Assembly (NCBI RefSeq): GCF_052065835.1
Contig: NZ_JBQHTG010000003.1
Location: forward strand, 62,001-126,000
Length of the DNA stretch: 64,000 bases
Direction of reading: 5' to 3'
Source: Laedolimicola sp934402125
GTDB lineage: Bacteria; Bacillota; Clostridia; Lachnospirales; Lachnospiraceae
Below are positions 25,464-33,794 of the stretch, in pieces. Every line of letters starts with the position of its first letter. The first letter of the stretch is position 1. The position numbers and the translations under genes were made by a program. Below the pieces are notes generated by a model that searched no databases, had not been told where the DNA came from, and saw nothing but the letters and a program-made list of their open reading frames with translations.

Positions 25464-26822
25464 ATGAGTGAAGCGACAGCAGGAAAAATGCATGATATGA
25501 CGACAGGAAGTCCTGTAAGACTAATTCTGTATTTTATGGTTCCCATGTTTCTGGGAAATGTGTTCCAACAGTTTTATAATGTGGCGGATTCCATTATAGC
25601 CGGACAGTTTCTGGGTGTGCGGGCACTGGCGGCCATCGGAAGCACCGGATCTCTGATGTTTTTTGTGACGGGCTGGCTAAACGGCCTGGCCAGTGGTTTC
25701 GCGATTCTGGTGGCCCAGTGGTTCGGCGCAAAGGAATATGAGCGGATGCGGCATTATGTAGCCATGTCGGTGTATCTGTCTCTGGGCTTTGCGGTACTGA
25801 TGACCGTGGGACTTCGGGCAGCGAATGTGCCGATTTTGCGTCTGATGAACTATTCCGATGAAATTATGCCGGATGTGAAGGCCTATATGGGAATTATCTA
25901 CGCCGGCCTTTTGGTAACGGCAGCCTACAATGCCCTGGCGGCGTTCCTGCGTGCCCTGGGGGATTCCAAATCACCTCTGTATTTTCTGATTATCTCTGCG
26001 GTGATTAATGTGGCCTTGGATATTGCCTTCATCATTTACGGTGGAATGGGCGTGGAGGGCTGCGCTTACGCAACTGTAATTGCACAGGGAATTTCCGCCC
26101 TGCTGTGTTTCATTTATATTATAAAGAAATATCCGATTCTGCATCTGAAAAAAGAAAACTTTACGTTTTCACTACATGCCTGTGGACGTCTGCTGGCCCT
26201 GGGTATACCCATGGCTCTGCAATTTTCTATAACAGCTATCGGAACCATTATTGTACAGGGCGCAGTCAATGTGTACGGGGAAACCTATATGGCGGGCTTT
26301 TCGGCAGGCGGAAAGCTGCAGAACATTATTGCGACGGTTTATGTGGCCTTCGGCGCGACGATTGCTACCTATGTGGGTCAGAACTGGGGAGCCGGGGCGA
26401 AGGAAAGAGTTCGCGAGGGTGTACGCTGTACCCAGATTATGATTTTGGTTTACAGTGTGTTTGCCATGGTGCTTGTGTTCTTCTTCGGTAAATATATGAT
26501 GCGTTTATTTGTCAGCGCTTCGGAGACAGATGTAATTGATGTGGCGGTGTTATACTTCCGGATGGTATTCTGGTGCTATCCGTTTCTGGGCAGTATCTTC
26601 CTGTATCGGAATACGCTTCAGGGGCTTGGGTATGGGCTGGTACCCATGCTGGGAGGCGTCTTTGAGCTGTTTGCCAGAGCCGGAATTGTGCTTCTGGTAG
26701 CGGGGAAAGCCAGCTTTGCAGGCGTCTGCCTGTCGGATCCGGCGGCGTGGATCTCAGCGTTGATTCCGTTGGTGCCCTATTATTTTTATGTGACGCGGAA
26801 GTGGAGAAAGACCCAGGCGTAA
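25464..26822 (+). CDS. MATE-family efflux transporter
   Basis: A 452-residue inner-membrane protein with about 12 hydrophobic segments, of the DinF/NorM-type MATE family. Typical segments are PVRLILYFMVPMFLGNVFQQFYNVADSIIAG at the N-terminus (read in parts), GLLVTAAYNALAAFLRALGDSKSPL near residue 150, and LYRNTLQGLGYG near residue 385. MATE proteins export organic cations or other drugs using Na+ or H+ gradients. The start ATG has GAGGAATTTTTGA upstream; TATAAT at 25408 suggests its own promoter. The CobW-type gene follows after 16 bases. Confidence 0.94.
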   Translation: MSEATAGKMHDMTTGSPVRLILYFMVPMFLGNVFQQFYNVADSIIAGQFLGVRALAAIGSTGSLMFFVTGWLNGLASGFAILVAQWFGAKEYERMRHYVAMSVYLSLGFAVLMTVGLRAANVPILRLMNYSDEIMPDVKAYMGIIYAGLLVTAAYNALAAFLRALGDSKSPLYFLIISAVINVALDIAFIIYGGMGVEGCAYATVIAQGISALLCFIYIIKKYPILHLKKENFTFSLHACGRLLALGIPMALQFSITAIGTIIVQGAVNVYGETYMAGFSAGGKLQNIIATVYVAFGATIATYVGQNWGAGAKERVREGVRCTQIMILVYSVFAMVLVFFFGKYMMRLFVSASETDVIDVAVLYFRMVFWCYPFLGSIFLYRNTLQGLGYGLVPMLGGVFELFARAGIVLLVAGKASFAGVCLSDPAAWISALIPLVPYYFYVTRKWRKTQA

Positions 26823-26838
26823 GAAGGGAGGGGTCCGT

Positions 26839-27777
26839 ATGGTAAAAATAGATTTAATCACGGGCTTCTTAGGTTCCGGCAAGACCACATTTATCCGGCA
26901 GTACGCCCGGTGGCTCATCAGACAGGGTTACAACATCGGCATCCTGGAAAATGATTTCGGGCCGGTGAATGTGGACATGATGTTATTGCAGGATCTGGAG
27001 GGCTAAAGCTGCGAGCTGGAGATGGTTTCCGGAGGCTGCGATAAGGAATGCCACCGGAGACGCTTCAAGACGAAGCTGATCGCGATGGGAATGAGCGGTT
27101 ATGACCGGGTATTGGTGGAACCGTCCGGAATCTACGATGTAGATGAATTTTTTGACGTCCTTCATGAGGAACCCCTGGATCGCTGGTATGAGATAGGAAA
27201 TGTGTTCGCTGTCGTGGATGCGAAATTACCCTCGGACCTTTCGGAGGCTGCGGATTACTTGCTGGCTACAGAGGTGGCTGACGCAGGCGTTGTACTCTTA
27301 AGCCGGGTTCAGGAGGCCGGCGCAGCGGAGATGGACGCGACCGTGGCGCATCTGAACCGGGCGCTGAAACAAGTCGGATGCAGCAGGCGGTTGGATAGAG
27401 AGATAATACGAAGCAACTGGTTTGAATTTACAGATGAAGATTTCGAACGACTGTTGCATGTGGGCTATCAGATGTCCGATTACTGCAAGGAGGCACAGCA
27501 GGAGGACGCCTTCGATTCCTTATTTTTCATGCATGTGAAAATGACGGAGGCAGAGCTTAGAGCTGCGGTTCAGGATGCCTTCGCGGATTCGAATTGCGGC
27601 CGCATTTTCCGGATCAAGGGCTTTCTGCCCATGGGCGAGGGCTGGATCGAGCTAAACGCCACGCGCCAGGAGACCGTGATAAATCCCATTTCCAGGGGAC
27701 AGGAAATCCTGATTGTGATAGGGGAAAATCTATCGAAGACAGCGCTGGAAGCATACTTTGAAGAAGCCGGAAAATAA
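26839..27777 (+). pseudogene. CobW/P47K-type GTPase, broken by one in-frame TAA
   Basis: From ATG 26839 (GGGAGGGG upstream) the frame reads a proper CobW-family N-terminus with the P-loop TGFLGSGKTTFIRQ and the NDFGPVNVD segment. It stops at TAA 27004-27006, then continues in the same frame with SCELEMVSGGCDKECHRRRFKTK, VLVEPSGIYDVDEFFD and a normal C-terminal domain to 27777. The remainder is well preserved, so the nonsense change is recent, a sequencing error, or read through. A GAA-type codon at that site would differ by one base. Reinitiation at ATG 27022 would give a 251-residue protein without the P-loop, unlikely to be a working GTPase. The family delivers metals to target proteins. 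Confidence 0.85.
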
Positions 27778-27789
27778 TTTGATAAAAAA

Positions 27790-27818
27790 TTGACAATTAC
27801 ATGGGAAGCCGCTATAAT
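27790..27818 (+). promoter_or_regulatory. Consensus promoter of the dihydrolipoamide dehydrogenase gene
   Basis: TTGACA at 27790-27795, 17-base spacer, TATAAT at 27813-27818: a full-consensus sigma-A promoter 89 bases before the start codon. Confidence 0.88.
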
Positions 27819-27906
27819 CAGGATATGGCAGAAAGGCACAGGCCTTTGAAAGAATGGTTCGGGTAACTAGTGACGCAGCAACAGAAAACCAGGAGGAAAA
27901 GAGGTC

Positions 27907-29274
27907 ATGGAGAATTTTGATGTAATTGTTGTTGGCGGCGGTCCGGCCGGTTATAACAGCGCGGAGTATGCGGCGCACCACGGAAAGCGTGTGCTGCTGG
28001 TGGAAAAGAAAAGTCTGGGAGGCACCTGCTTAAACGTAGGCTGTATCCCTACAAAGACATTTCTTTACGCAGGGAAAATGTATCATTACGCGAAAGGGGC
28101 AGGCGAAGCCTACGGCGTAAAGGTGGAGGGTCCGGTTCATGTGGATCAGGCCGCTGTAACAGCAAAGAAGGACGAGGTTGTGAAAATGCTGGTGCAGGGT
28201 GTGGGAAGCGCGCTCCGACGCAGTAAGGTAAAGGTAGTAAACGGAACGGCAAGGCTTGGAAGGGCAGACGGAAAGCTGGCAGTGTTTGTGGGCGAGAAAG
28301 CCTACACGACAGAGGAGCTGATTCTGGCTACGGGATCTTCCCCGGCAGTTCCGCCCATTGAGGGAGCAAAGGAGGGCATGACTGACGGGACAGTCATGAC
28401 CAGTGATGAGATTCTGGATCTGAAGGAAATTCCCAAGAAGCTTCTGATTGTGGGAGGCGGAGTGATTGGATTTGAGATGGCGGCTTATTTTCAGGAGGTT
28501 GGTTCTAAGGTAACGGTCATCGAGATGCTGGATAAGGTTCTAGGTGGAAATGACCGGGAAATCAGCGGTCTGCTTCAAAAAGAGCTGGAGAAAAAGGGCG
28601 TAACCTTCCATCTTTCCTCCGGTGTGAAAAAGCTTTCAGGCGGCGTAGTAACCTATGAAAAAGAGGGCAGGCTCCAGCTGGCAGCCTATGACCGGGCACT
28701 TCTGTGCGTGGGACGCCGGGCCAACAGTCAGATTGAGGGACTGGAGGAGCTGGGCGTACAGACCGAGCGGGGCGCGATTGTGACGGACGAGCACATGCAG
28801 ACCAGTGTTCCCCATGTATATGCCATTGGCGATGTAAACGGCAAGGTTATGCTGGCGCATGTGGGATACCGGGAAGGTGAAGTGGCAGTGAATCATATTC
28901 TGGGCGAAGAGGATGCCATGAGCTATGATGCCGTCAGCAGCGTAGTTTATACCAGCCCGGAGGCAGCCTTTGTAGGTCTGTCCGAGGAGCAGGCGCAGGC
29001 CTCGGGACGGGCATATGAGATTAAGAAGGTTTCCATCAATTTCAGCGGCCGCCACGTGGCGGAGAATGGCCTGAGCGACGGTATCTGTAAGCTGATTGTG
29101 GATAAAGAAAAAGGAACGCTTATAGGCGCGGCCCTGATGTCCTCCTATGCATCAGAGTATATCTACGCGCTGGCACTGATGATTGATCTGCAGGTTCCGC
29201 TGAAGCGGATTCAGCGTACCATATTCCCGCATCCGACGGTATGTGAGATTGTGCGGGAAGCAATTATGAGCTGA
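27907..29274 (+). CDS. lpdA: Dihydrolipoamide dehydrogenase-type flavoprotein
   Basis: A 455-residue FAD-dependent disulfide oxidoreductase. N-terminal FAD loop VVGGGPAGYNSA, redox cysteines Cys41 and Cys46 in GGTCLNVGCIPTK, NAD domain loop IVGGGVIGFEMA, FAD-closing AIGDVNGKVMLAH and the C-terminal active-site pair in FPHPTVCEIV. This is the E3 component type that reoxidises lipoyl groups with NAD. No E1/E2/lipoyl or glycine-cleavage genes are adjacent, so its complex is encoded elsewhere, or it serves as a stand-alone reductase. It has a strong promoter of its own and is followed closely by a MBL-fold gene. Confidence 0.93.
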   Translation: MENFDVIVVGGGPAGYNSAEYAAHHGKRVLLVEKKSLGGTCLNVGCIPTKTFLYAGKMYHYAKGAGEAYGVKVEGPVHVDQAAVTAKKDEVVKMLVQGVGSALRRSKVKVVNGTARLGRADGKLAVFVGEKAYTTEELILATGSSPAVPPIEGAKEGMTDGTVMTSDEILDLKEIPKKLLIVGGGVIGFEMAAYFQEVGSKVTVIEMLDKVLGGNDREISGLLQKELEKKGVTFHLSSGVKKLSGGVVTYEKEGRLQLAAYDRALLCVGRRANSQIEGLEELGVQTERGAIVTDEHMQTSVPHVYAIGDVNGKVMLAHVGYREGEVAVNHILGEEDAMSYDAVSSVVYTSPEAAFVGLSEEQAQASGRAYEIKKVSINFSGRHVAENGLSDGICKLIVDKEKGTLIGAALMSSYASEYIYALALMIDLQVPLKRIQRTIFPHPTVCEIVREAIMS

Positions 29275-29290
29275 GAATGTGGGAGAAAAA

Positions 29291-30067
29291 GTGAAGACAG
29301 AGGTAACGGCCTGGCATACAGGAAATGCGGGAATTGTAATCCGGGAGTATGATACAGAAAAAAATCAGAACGTGGCAGTAGGCTTCGATGTATTCGCGAG
29401 AGATCCCAATGGGCTCTATCCGGATACGCCGGACAGGATTCGGGAACAGATCCTGGAGGAGATAGAAACCGGAGCTATCGAAATGCTGGTGTTTACCCAT
29501 GAGCATGGAGATCATTTCTGCCTCGTAGATACCCTGGAGGCCTTGCGGCGCAACCCTGCGCTTCGGATCCTGTCTACAGAGGCAGTAATCCGGCAAATCC
29601 GGGAACGGGAGCCGCAGGCGGGAAGGCTTACGGCAATTCGGGCTTCCGAGCAAAAATACAGAGTTGCAGATCTGGGCGCAGTCAGTCTGACGGTATTTAA
29701 CAGCGTTCATATGGGCGACCAGTTTGCGGATATCCAGAACCTGGTCTGCCTTATAGAGATCGGAGGGCGGCACATTCTGCTGCCGGGAGACGCAAGGCCG
29801 GATTCGCAGCTTTACAGGCGCGCGGCAGCCTGGTCGGAGGACATAGACTGGCTGATTGGCCCGTTTCCGTTGCTGGGGCTGCCCTCCTCCCGCCGGCTGA
29901 TCAGGCAAAATCTGAAGCTTGGACATGTGCTTGCGGTGCATCTGCCCCGGCCGGAGAAGGACGCGGAGGGCTGGCGGAGAAATGCGGAGCACATCTGCAG
30001 GACGGCAGAGGACGGACTTCCGGTACCGGTATTCGGATACGAGCCGGGAAAACAGTACAGGCTTTGA
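29291..30067 (+). CDS. MBL-fold metal-dependent hydrolase
   Basis: A protein of about 258 residues with a metallo-beta-lactamase fold. The HxHxDH motif is THEHGDHF near residue 75, and further ligand-type residues are His in FNSVHMGDQ and Asp in ILLPGDARPD. It resembles UlaG/RomA-type small hydrolases but its substrate is not evident. The start is GTG at 29291, with GGGAG five bases upstream; GTG 29279 is the alternative. It is 16 bases after lpdA and shares its transcript. A weak hairpin overlapping the rpsL promoter may end the transcript. Confidence 0.85.
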   Translation: MKTEVTAWHTGNAGIVIREYDTEKNQNVAVGFDVFARDPNGLYPDTPDRIREQILEEIETGAIEMLVFTHEHGDHFCLVDTLEALRRNPALRILSTEAVIRQIREREPQAGRLTAIRASEQKYRVADLGAVSLTVFNSVHMGDQFADIQNLVCLIEIGGRHILLPGDARPDSQLYRRAAAWSEDIDWLIGPFPLLGLPSSRRLIRQNLKLGHVLAVHLPRPEKDAEGWRRNAEHICRTAEDGLPVPVFGYEPGKQYRL

Positions 30068-30113
30068 AAAAGTGCCTAAAAAAGCCCGGAAAATCAAGTG
30101 TATTTTTACAGAA

Positions 30114-30149
30114 AAACCCCTTGACACAGGGTTTTTTTCTTATTATACT
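30114..30149 (+). promoter_or_regulatory. str operon promoter, -35 box inside a small terminator-like hairpin
   Basis: TTGACA at 30121-30126, 17-base spacer, TATACT at 30144-30149. The -35 box lies in the loop of a 6-bp hairpin AAACCC (30114-30119) / GGGTTT (30129-30134) followed by T residues, which may also end the upstream transcript. Confidence 0.82.
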
Positions 30150-30269
30150 AATCTAGTGTGCGCGAAAAGCATAGGGTATTTTTGCGCGCCTGAAACAGTC
30201 GAATTACCGACACAGCAGCCTGACAGGGCCGGCAACATTGCCTGCCACTCATCACAGGAGGTGAAAGGA

Positions 30270-30692
30270 ATGCCAACATTCAACCAGTTAGTTAGAAAAG
30301 GACGTCAGACAACTGTAAAGAAGTCTACAGCGCCCGCCCTTCAGAAAGGATTTAACTCTCTGAAGAAGAAAGCAACTGATACATCCGCACCGCAGAAGCG
30401 TGGCGTTTGTACCGCAGTAAAGACCGCTACCCCGAAGAAACCGAACTCTGCTCTTCGTAAGATCGCCAGAGTACGTCTTTCCAACGGTATCGAGGTAACA
30501 AGCTATATCCCCGGAGAAGGACATAACCTTCAGGAGCATAGCGTTGTTATGATCCGTGGCGGTAGAGTAAAGGACCTGCCCGGTACCAGATATCACATTA
30601 TCCGTGGTACACTGGATACAGCAGGAGTTGCAAAGAGAAGACAGGCACGTTCCAAGTACGGTGCCAAGAGACCGAAAGACGCAAAGAAGTAA
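30270..30692 (+). CDS. rpsL: 30S ribosomal protein S12
   Basis: A 140-residue S12 of the longer Firmicutes type. It starts MPTFNQLVRKGRQ at ATG 30270 behind AGGAGG. The decoding-centre loop reads TPKKPNSALRK (Lys56-Lys57) and the second loop GRVKDLPGTRYH, so the positions known for streptomycin resistance (K42/K43 and K87/K88 in E. coli numbering) carry the sensitive residues. It is the first gene of the str operon, followed by an unusually long structured gap before rpsG. Confidence 0.98.
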   Translation: MPTFNQLVRKGRQTTVKKSTAPALQKGFNSLKKKATDTSAPQKRGVCTAVKTATPKKPNSALRKIARVRLSNGIEVTSYIPGEGHNLQEHSVVMIRGGRVKDLPGTRYHIIRGTLDTAGVAKRRQARSKYGAKRPKDAKK

Positions 30693-31036
30693 TTTAAAGG
30701 TCGTTTGGTTTTGTAACTAGTACAGGTTTCACGCTGTGAATATTTAGAGAGGTAACACCACAGTCACTAGGCTCGAGAATACCTCGCCAAGTGTCTGGGT
30801 GGACGTTCGCACTAAGCTCGAAAACACCTCGCTAAGTGCTCACAGTCAACAGAACTATTCGTTGGATAGACAATTGTCTATATTGCCGGAATGAAATATC
30901 GTCCCTTAGGCTGCGGGTCGTATATAGATTTGCCGTGCACGACACAAGTAGAAAGACACATGTGAGTACCTGAGAATTAAGAGTGAATCTTACTGAATCA
31001 CTGATTCGGTAAGCATGTATTAAGGAGGGAAGTATT
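30693..31036 (+). other. Structured rpsL-rpsG spacer with tandem covarying hairpins (candidate cis-regulatory RNA)
   Basis: This 344-base gap has no open frame but strong RNA structure. Hairpin 1: CACTAGGC (30765-30772) with GCCAAGTG (30786-30793). Hairpin 2: CACTAAGC (30810-30817) with GCTAAGTG (30831-30838). They are copies 45 bases apart in which a G-C pair has become A-T on both arms, a compensatory change. Both hold inner CTCG words, and CACAGTCA flanks the pair at 30759 and 30841. Next comes a perfect 16-bp palindrome ATAGACAATTGTCTAT (30866-30881). Last, a 12-bp hairpin CTTACTGAATCA / TGATTCGGTAAG (30989-31013) sits just before the rpsG ribosome site. In E. coli, S7 represses translation by binding this spacer; a similar role here is inference. 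Confidence 0.7.
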
Positions 31037-31507
31037 GTGGCACGTAAAGGACATACTCAGAAAAGAGATGTATTAGCGGATCCGCTGTACAACAACAAGG
31101 TAGTCACCAAGCTTATCAACAACATCATGCTGGATGGTAAGAAGGGCGTGGCTCAGAAAATTGTTTACGGAGCATTCGAGAGAGTAGAGGCTAAGACAGA
31201 AAAGCCGGCTCTGGAAGTATTCGAAGAGGCAATGAACAACATCATGCCGCTTCTCGAGGTAAAGGCAAGACGTGTCGGCGGAGCAACCTACCAGGTTCCG
31301 ATCGAGGTTCGCGCTGATCGTCGTCAGGCTCTGGCTCTTCGCTGGATGACCATGTTCTCCCGTAAGCGCGGTGAGAAGACCATGGAAGAGCGTCTGGCAA
31401 ATGAGATTATGGATGCAGCAAACAACACAGGCGCATCTGTAAAGAGAAAAGAAGACATGCACAAGATGGCAGAAGCAAACAAGGCGTTTGCTCACTATCG
31501 TTTCTAA
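31037..31507 (+). CDS. rpsG: 30S ribosomal protein S7
   Basis: A 156-residue S7, the standard length, starting at GTG 31037 behind AAGGAGGG. It reads MARKGHTQKRDVLADPLYNN at the N-terminus, then the conserved TYQVPIEVRADRRQALALRW and the C-terminal NKAFAHYRF. S7 nucleates assembly of the 30S head and binds 16S rRNA near the exit site. It can act as a translational repressor of its operon. The preceding structured spacer and the GTG start are compatible with such control. Confidence 0.98.
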   Translation: MARKGHTQKRDVLADPLYNNKVVTKLINNIMLDGKKGVAQKIVYGAFERVEAKTEKPALEVFEEAMNNIMPLLEVKARRVGGATYQVPIEVRADRRQALALRWMTMFSRKRGEKTMEERLANEIMDAANNTGASVKRKEDMHKMAEANKAFAHYRF

Positions 31508-31528
31508 TTATTTGAGGAGGAAAATCCC

Positions 31529-33649
31529 GTGGCTGGAAGAGAATATCCATTGGAGAGAACCAGAAATATCGGAATCATGGCTCATATCGATGCTGGTAAG
31601 ACCACACTGACTGAGCGTATTCTGTATTACACTGGTGTAAACTATAAGATCGGTGATACTCATGAAGGTACTGCTACCATGGACTGGATGGAGCAGGAGC
31701 AGGAGCGTGGTATCACCATCACTTCCGCTGCTACAACCTGTCACTGGACGCTGCAGGAGCACTGCAAGCCGAAGCCGGGCGCATTAGAGAACCGTATCAA
31801 TATCATTGATACCCCGGGCCACGTAGACTTTACGGTTGAGGTAGAGCGTTCCCTTCGTGTACTGGACGGCGCTGTCGGCGTGTTCTGTGCGAAGGGTGGT
31901 GTAGAGCCGCAGTCTGAGAACGTATGGCGTCAGGCTGATACCTACAATGTTCCCCGTATGGCATTCATCAACAAGATGGATATCCTGGGAGCAGATTTCT
32001 ACAATGCAGTAGATATGATTAAGACCAGACTTGGCAAGAATGCCATCTGTCTGCAGCTTCCGATTGGTAAGGAAGACGAGTTCAAGGGAATCATCGACCT
32101 GTTCGAGATGCAGGCATACATCTACAATGATGAGAAGGGCGAGGACATCTCCATCACAGAGATTCCGGAGGACATGAAGGACGAAGCAGAGCTTTATCAC
32201 CAGGAGCTGATCGAGAAGATCTGCGAGCTGGATGACGACCTGATGATGCAGTACCTTGAGGACGAGGGAGCATCTATCGCAGTTGAGGATCTGAAGAGAG
32301 TTCTTCGTAAAGCAACCTGTGAGTGTACAGCTGTTCCGGTTTGCTGCGGTACCGCATACAGAAATAAGGGAGTTCAGAAGCTTCTGGACGCTATTATCGA
32401 GTATATGCCGGCTCCGACAGATATCCCGTCTATCAAGGGAACTGATATGGATGGCAATGAAGTAGAGCGCCATTCCTCTGATGAGGAGCCGTTCGCTGCA
32501 CTTGCATTCAAGATCATGGCTGACCCGTTCGTAGGAAAGCTTGCATTCTTCCGTGTGTACTCAGGAACCATGAATTCCGGTTCTTATGTATATAACTCTA
32601 CAAAGCAGAAGAAGGAGCGTGTAGGCCGTATCCTGCAGATGCACGCAAATAAGAGAGCAGAGCTGGACAAAGTATATTCCGGTGACATCGCTGCAGCAGT
32701 TGGATTCAAGTTCACCACAACCGGTGATACCATCTGTGACGAGCAGCATCCGGTAATTCTGGAGTCCATGGAGTTCCCGGAGCCGGTTATCGAGCTGGCT
32801 ATCGAGCCGAAGACCAAGGCTGGTCAGGGCAAGATGGGCGAGGCTCTTGCAAAGCTGGCAGAGGAGGACCCGACTTTCCGTGCGCATACCGATCAGGAGA
32901 CCGGTCAGACTATCATCGCGGGAATGGGAGAGCTGCATCTGGAAATCATCGTAGACCGTCTGCTGCGTGAGTTCAAGGTAGAGGCTAATGTAGGTGCACC
33001 GCAGGTAGCTTACAAGGAGACTTTCACCAAGGCTGTTGACGTAGACAGCAAGTACGCTAAGCAGTCCGGTGGACGTGGACAGTACGGACACTGTAAGGTC
33101 CGCTTTGAGCCGATGGACGCCAACGGAGAAGAGCTGTTTAAGTTCGATTCCGAGGTTGTTGGTGGTGCGATTCCGAAGGAGTATATCCCGGCAGTCGGCG
33201 AAGGTATCGAAGAGGCTGCACAGTCCGGTATCCTGGGAGGCTTCCCGGTACTCGGTGTTCATGCTACCGTATACGATGGATCTTACCATGAGGTCGACTC
33301 CAGTGAGATGGCATTCCATATCGCTGGTTCCATGGCTTTCAAGGAGGCTATGCAGAAGGGTAATCCGGTACTGCTTGAGCCGATCATGAAGGTTGAGGTT
33401 ACTACTCCGGAGGAGTACATGGGCGATGTTATCGGTGATATCAACAGCCGTCGTGGACGTATCGAGGGTATGGATGATATCGGCGGCGGTAAGATGATCC
33501 GCGGATATGTACCGCTTGCAGAGATGTTCGGTTACTCCACAGACCTGCGTTCCAAGACTCAGGGCCGTGGTAACTACTCCATGTTCTTCGAGAAATACGA
33601 GCAGGTACCGAAGAATATCCAGGAGAAAGTACTCGCTGCTAAGAAATAA
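31529..33649 (+). CDS. fusA: Elongation factor G
   Basis: A 706-residue translocation GTPase, 22 bases after rpsG. It starts at GTG 31529 behind GAGGAGG. G-domain motifs: AHIDAGKTTLTERIL, the RGITITSAAT switch, DTPGHVDF and NKMDILGADF. Domain IV and V motifs include GRGQYGHCKV and GGGKMIRGYVPLAEMFGY. It moves tRNA and mRNA through the ribosome after peptide transfer. Position after rpsG is typical for the str operon. Confidence 0.98.
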   Translation: MAGREYPLERTRNIGIMAHIDAGKTTLTERILYYTGVNYKIGDTHEGTATMDWMEQEQERGITITSAATTCHWTLQEHCKPKPGALENRINIIDTPGHVDFTVEVERSLRVLDGAVGVFCAKGGVEPQSENVWRQADTYNVPRMAFINKMDILGADFYNAVDMIKTRLGKNAICLQLPIGKEDEFKGIIDLFEMQAYIYNDEKGEDISITEIPEDMKDEAELYHQELIEKICELDDDLMMQYLEDEGASIAVEDLKRVLRKATCECTAVPVCCGTAYRNKGVQKLLDAIIEYMPAPTDIPSIKGTDMDGNEVERHSSDEEPFAALAFKIMADPFVGKLAFFRVYSGTMNSGSYVYNSTKQKKERVGRILQMHANKRAELDKVYSGDIAAAVGFKFTTTGDTICDEQHPVILESMEFPEPVIELAIEPKTKAGQGKMGEALAKLAEEDPTFRAHTDQETGQTIIAGMGELHLEIIVDRLLREFKVEANVGAPQVAYKETFTKAVDVDSKYAKQSGGRGQYGHCKVRFEPMDANGEELFKFDSEVVGGAIPKEYIPAVGEGIEEAAQSGILGGFPVLGVHATVYDGSYHEVDSSEMAFHIAGSMAFKEAMQKGNPVLLEPIMKVEVTTPEEYMGDVIGDINSRRGRIEGMDDIGGGKMIRGYVPLAEMFGYSTDLRSKTQGRGNYSMFFEKYEQVPKNIQEKVLAAKK

Positions 33650-33660
33650 TGATGTGAAAA

Positions 33661-33682
33661 AGCAAAATTCCTAAATTTTGCT
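33661..33682 (+). other. Hairpin between fusA and tuf
   Basis: A perfect 9-bp stem AGCAAAATT / AATTTTGCT with a 4-base loop (CCTA), 11 bases after fusA. No T run follows, so it is more likely an mRNA 3'-end or processing structure than a full terminator. Confidence 0.6.
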
Positions 33683-33710
33683 TGAAAAATAAGGCTCTAT
33701 GAAATATAAT
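33682..33710 (+). promoter_or_regulatory. Internal promoter for tuf
   Basis: TTGAAA at 33682-33687, 17-base spacer, TATAAT at 33705-33710. It would allow tuf to be made above the level of the rest of the str operon. Confidence 0.75.
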
Positions 33711-33794
33711 CAGAAGTAGCCGAGTTTTAATATCGAAACAGGAAAAAATCAACTTTTACCCTTAGGGTGAATGAATTCAAGGAGGACAATCAAA

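Noticed and set aside
30693..31036. tRNA or small rRNA-like gene in the rpsL-rpsG spacer
   Set aside because: I looked for the T-loop and anticodon arms and found none; the structure is tandem simple hairpins.
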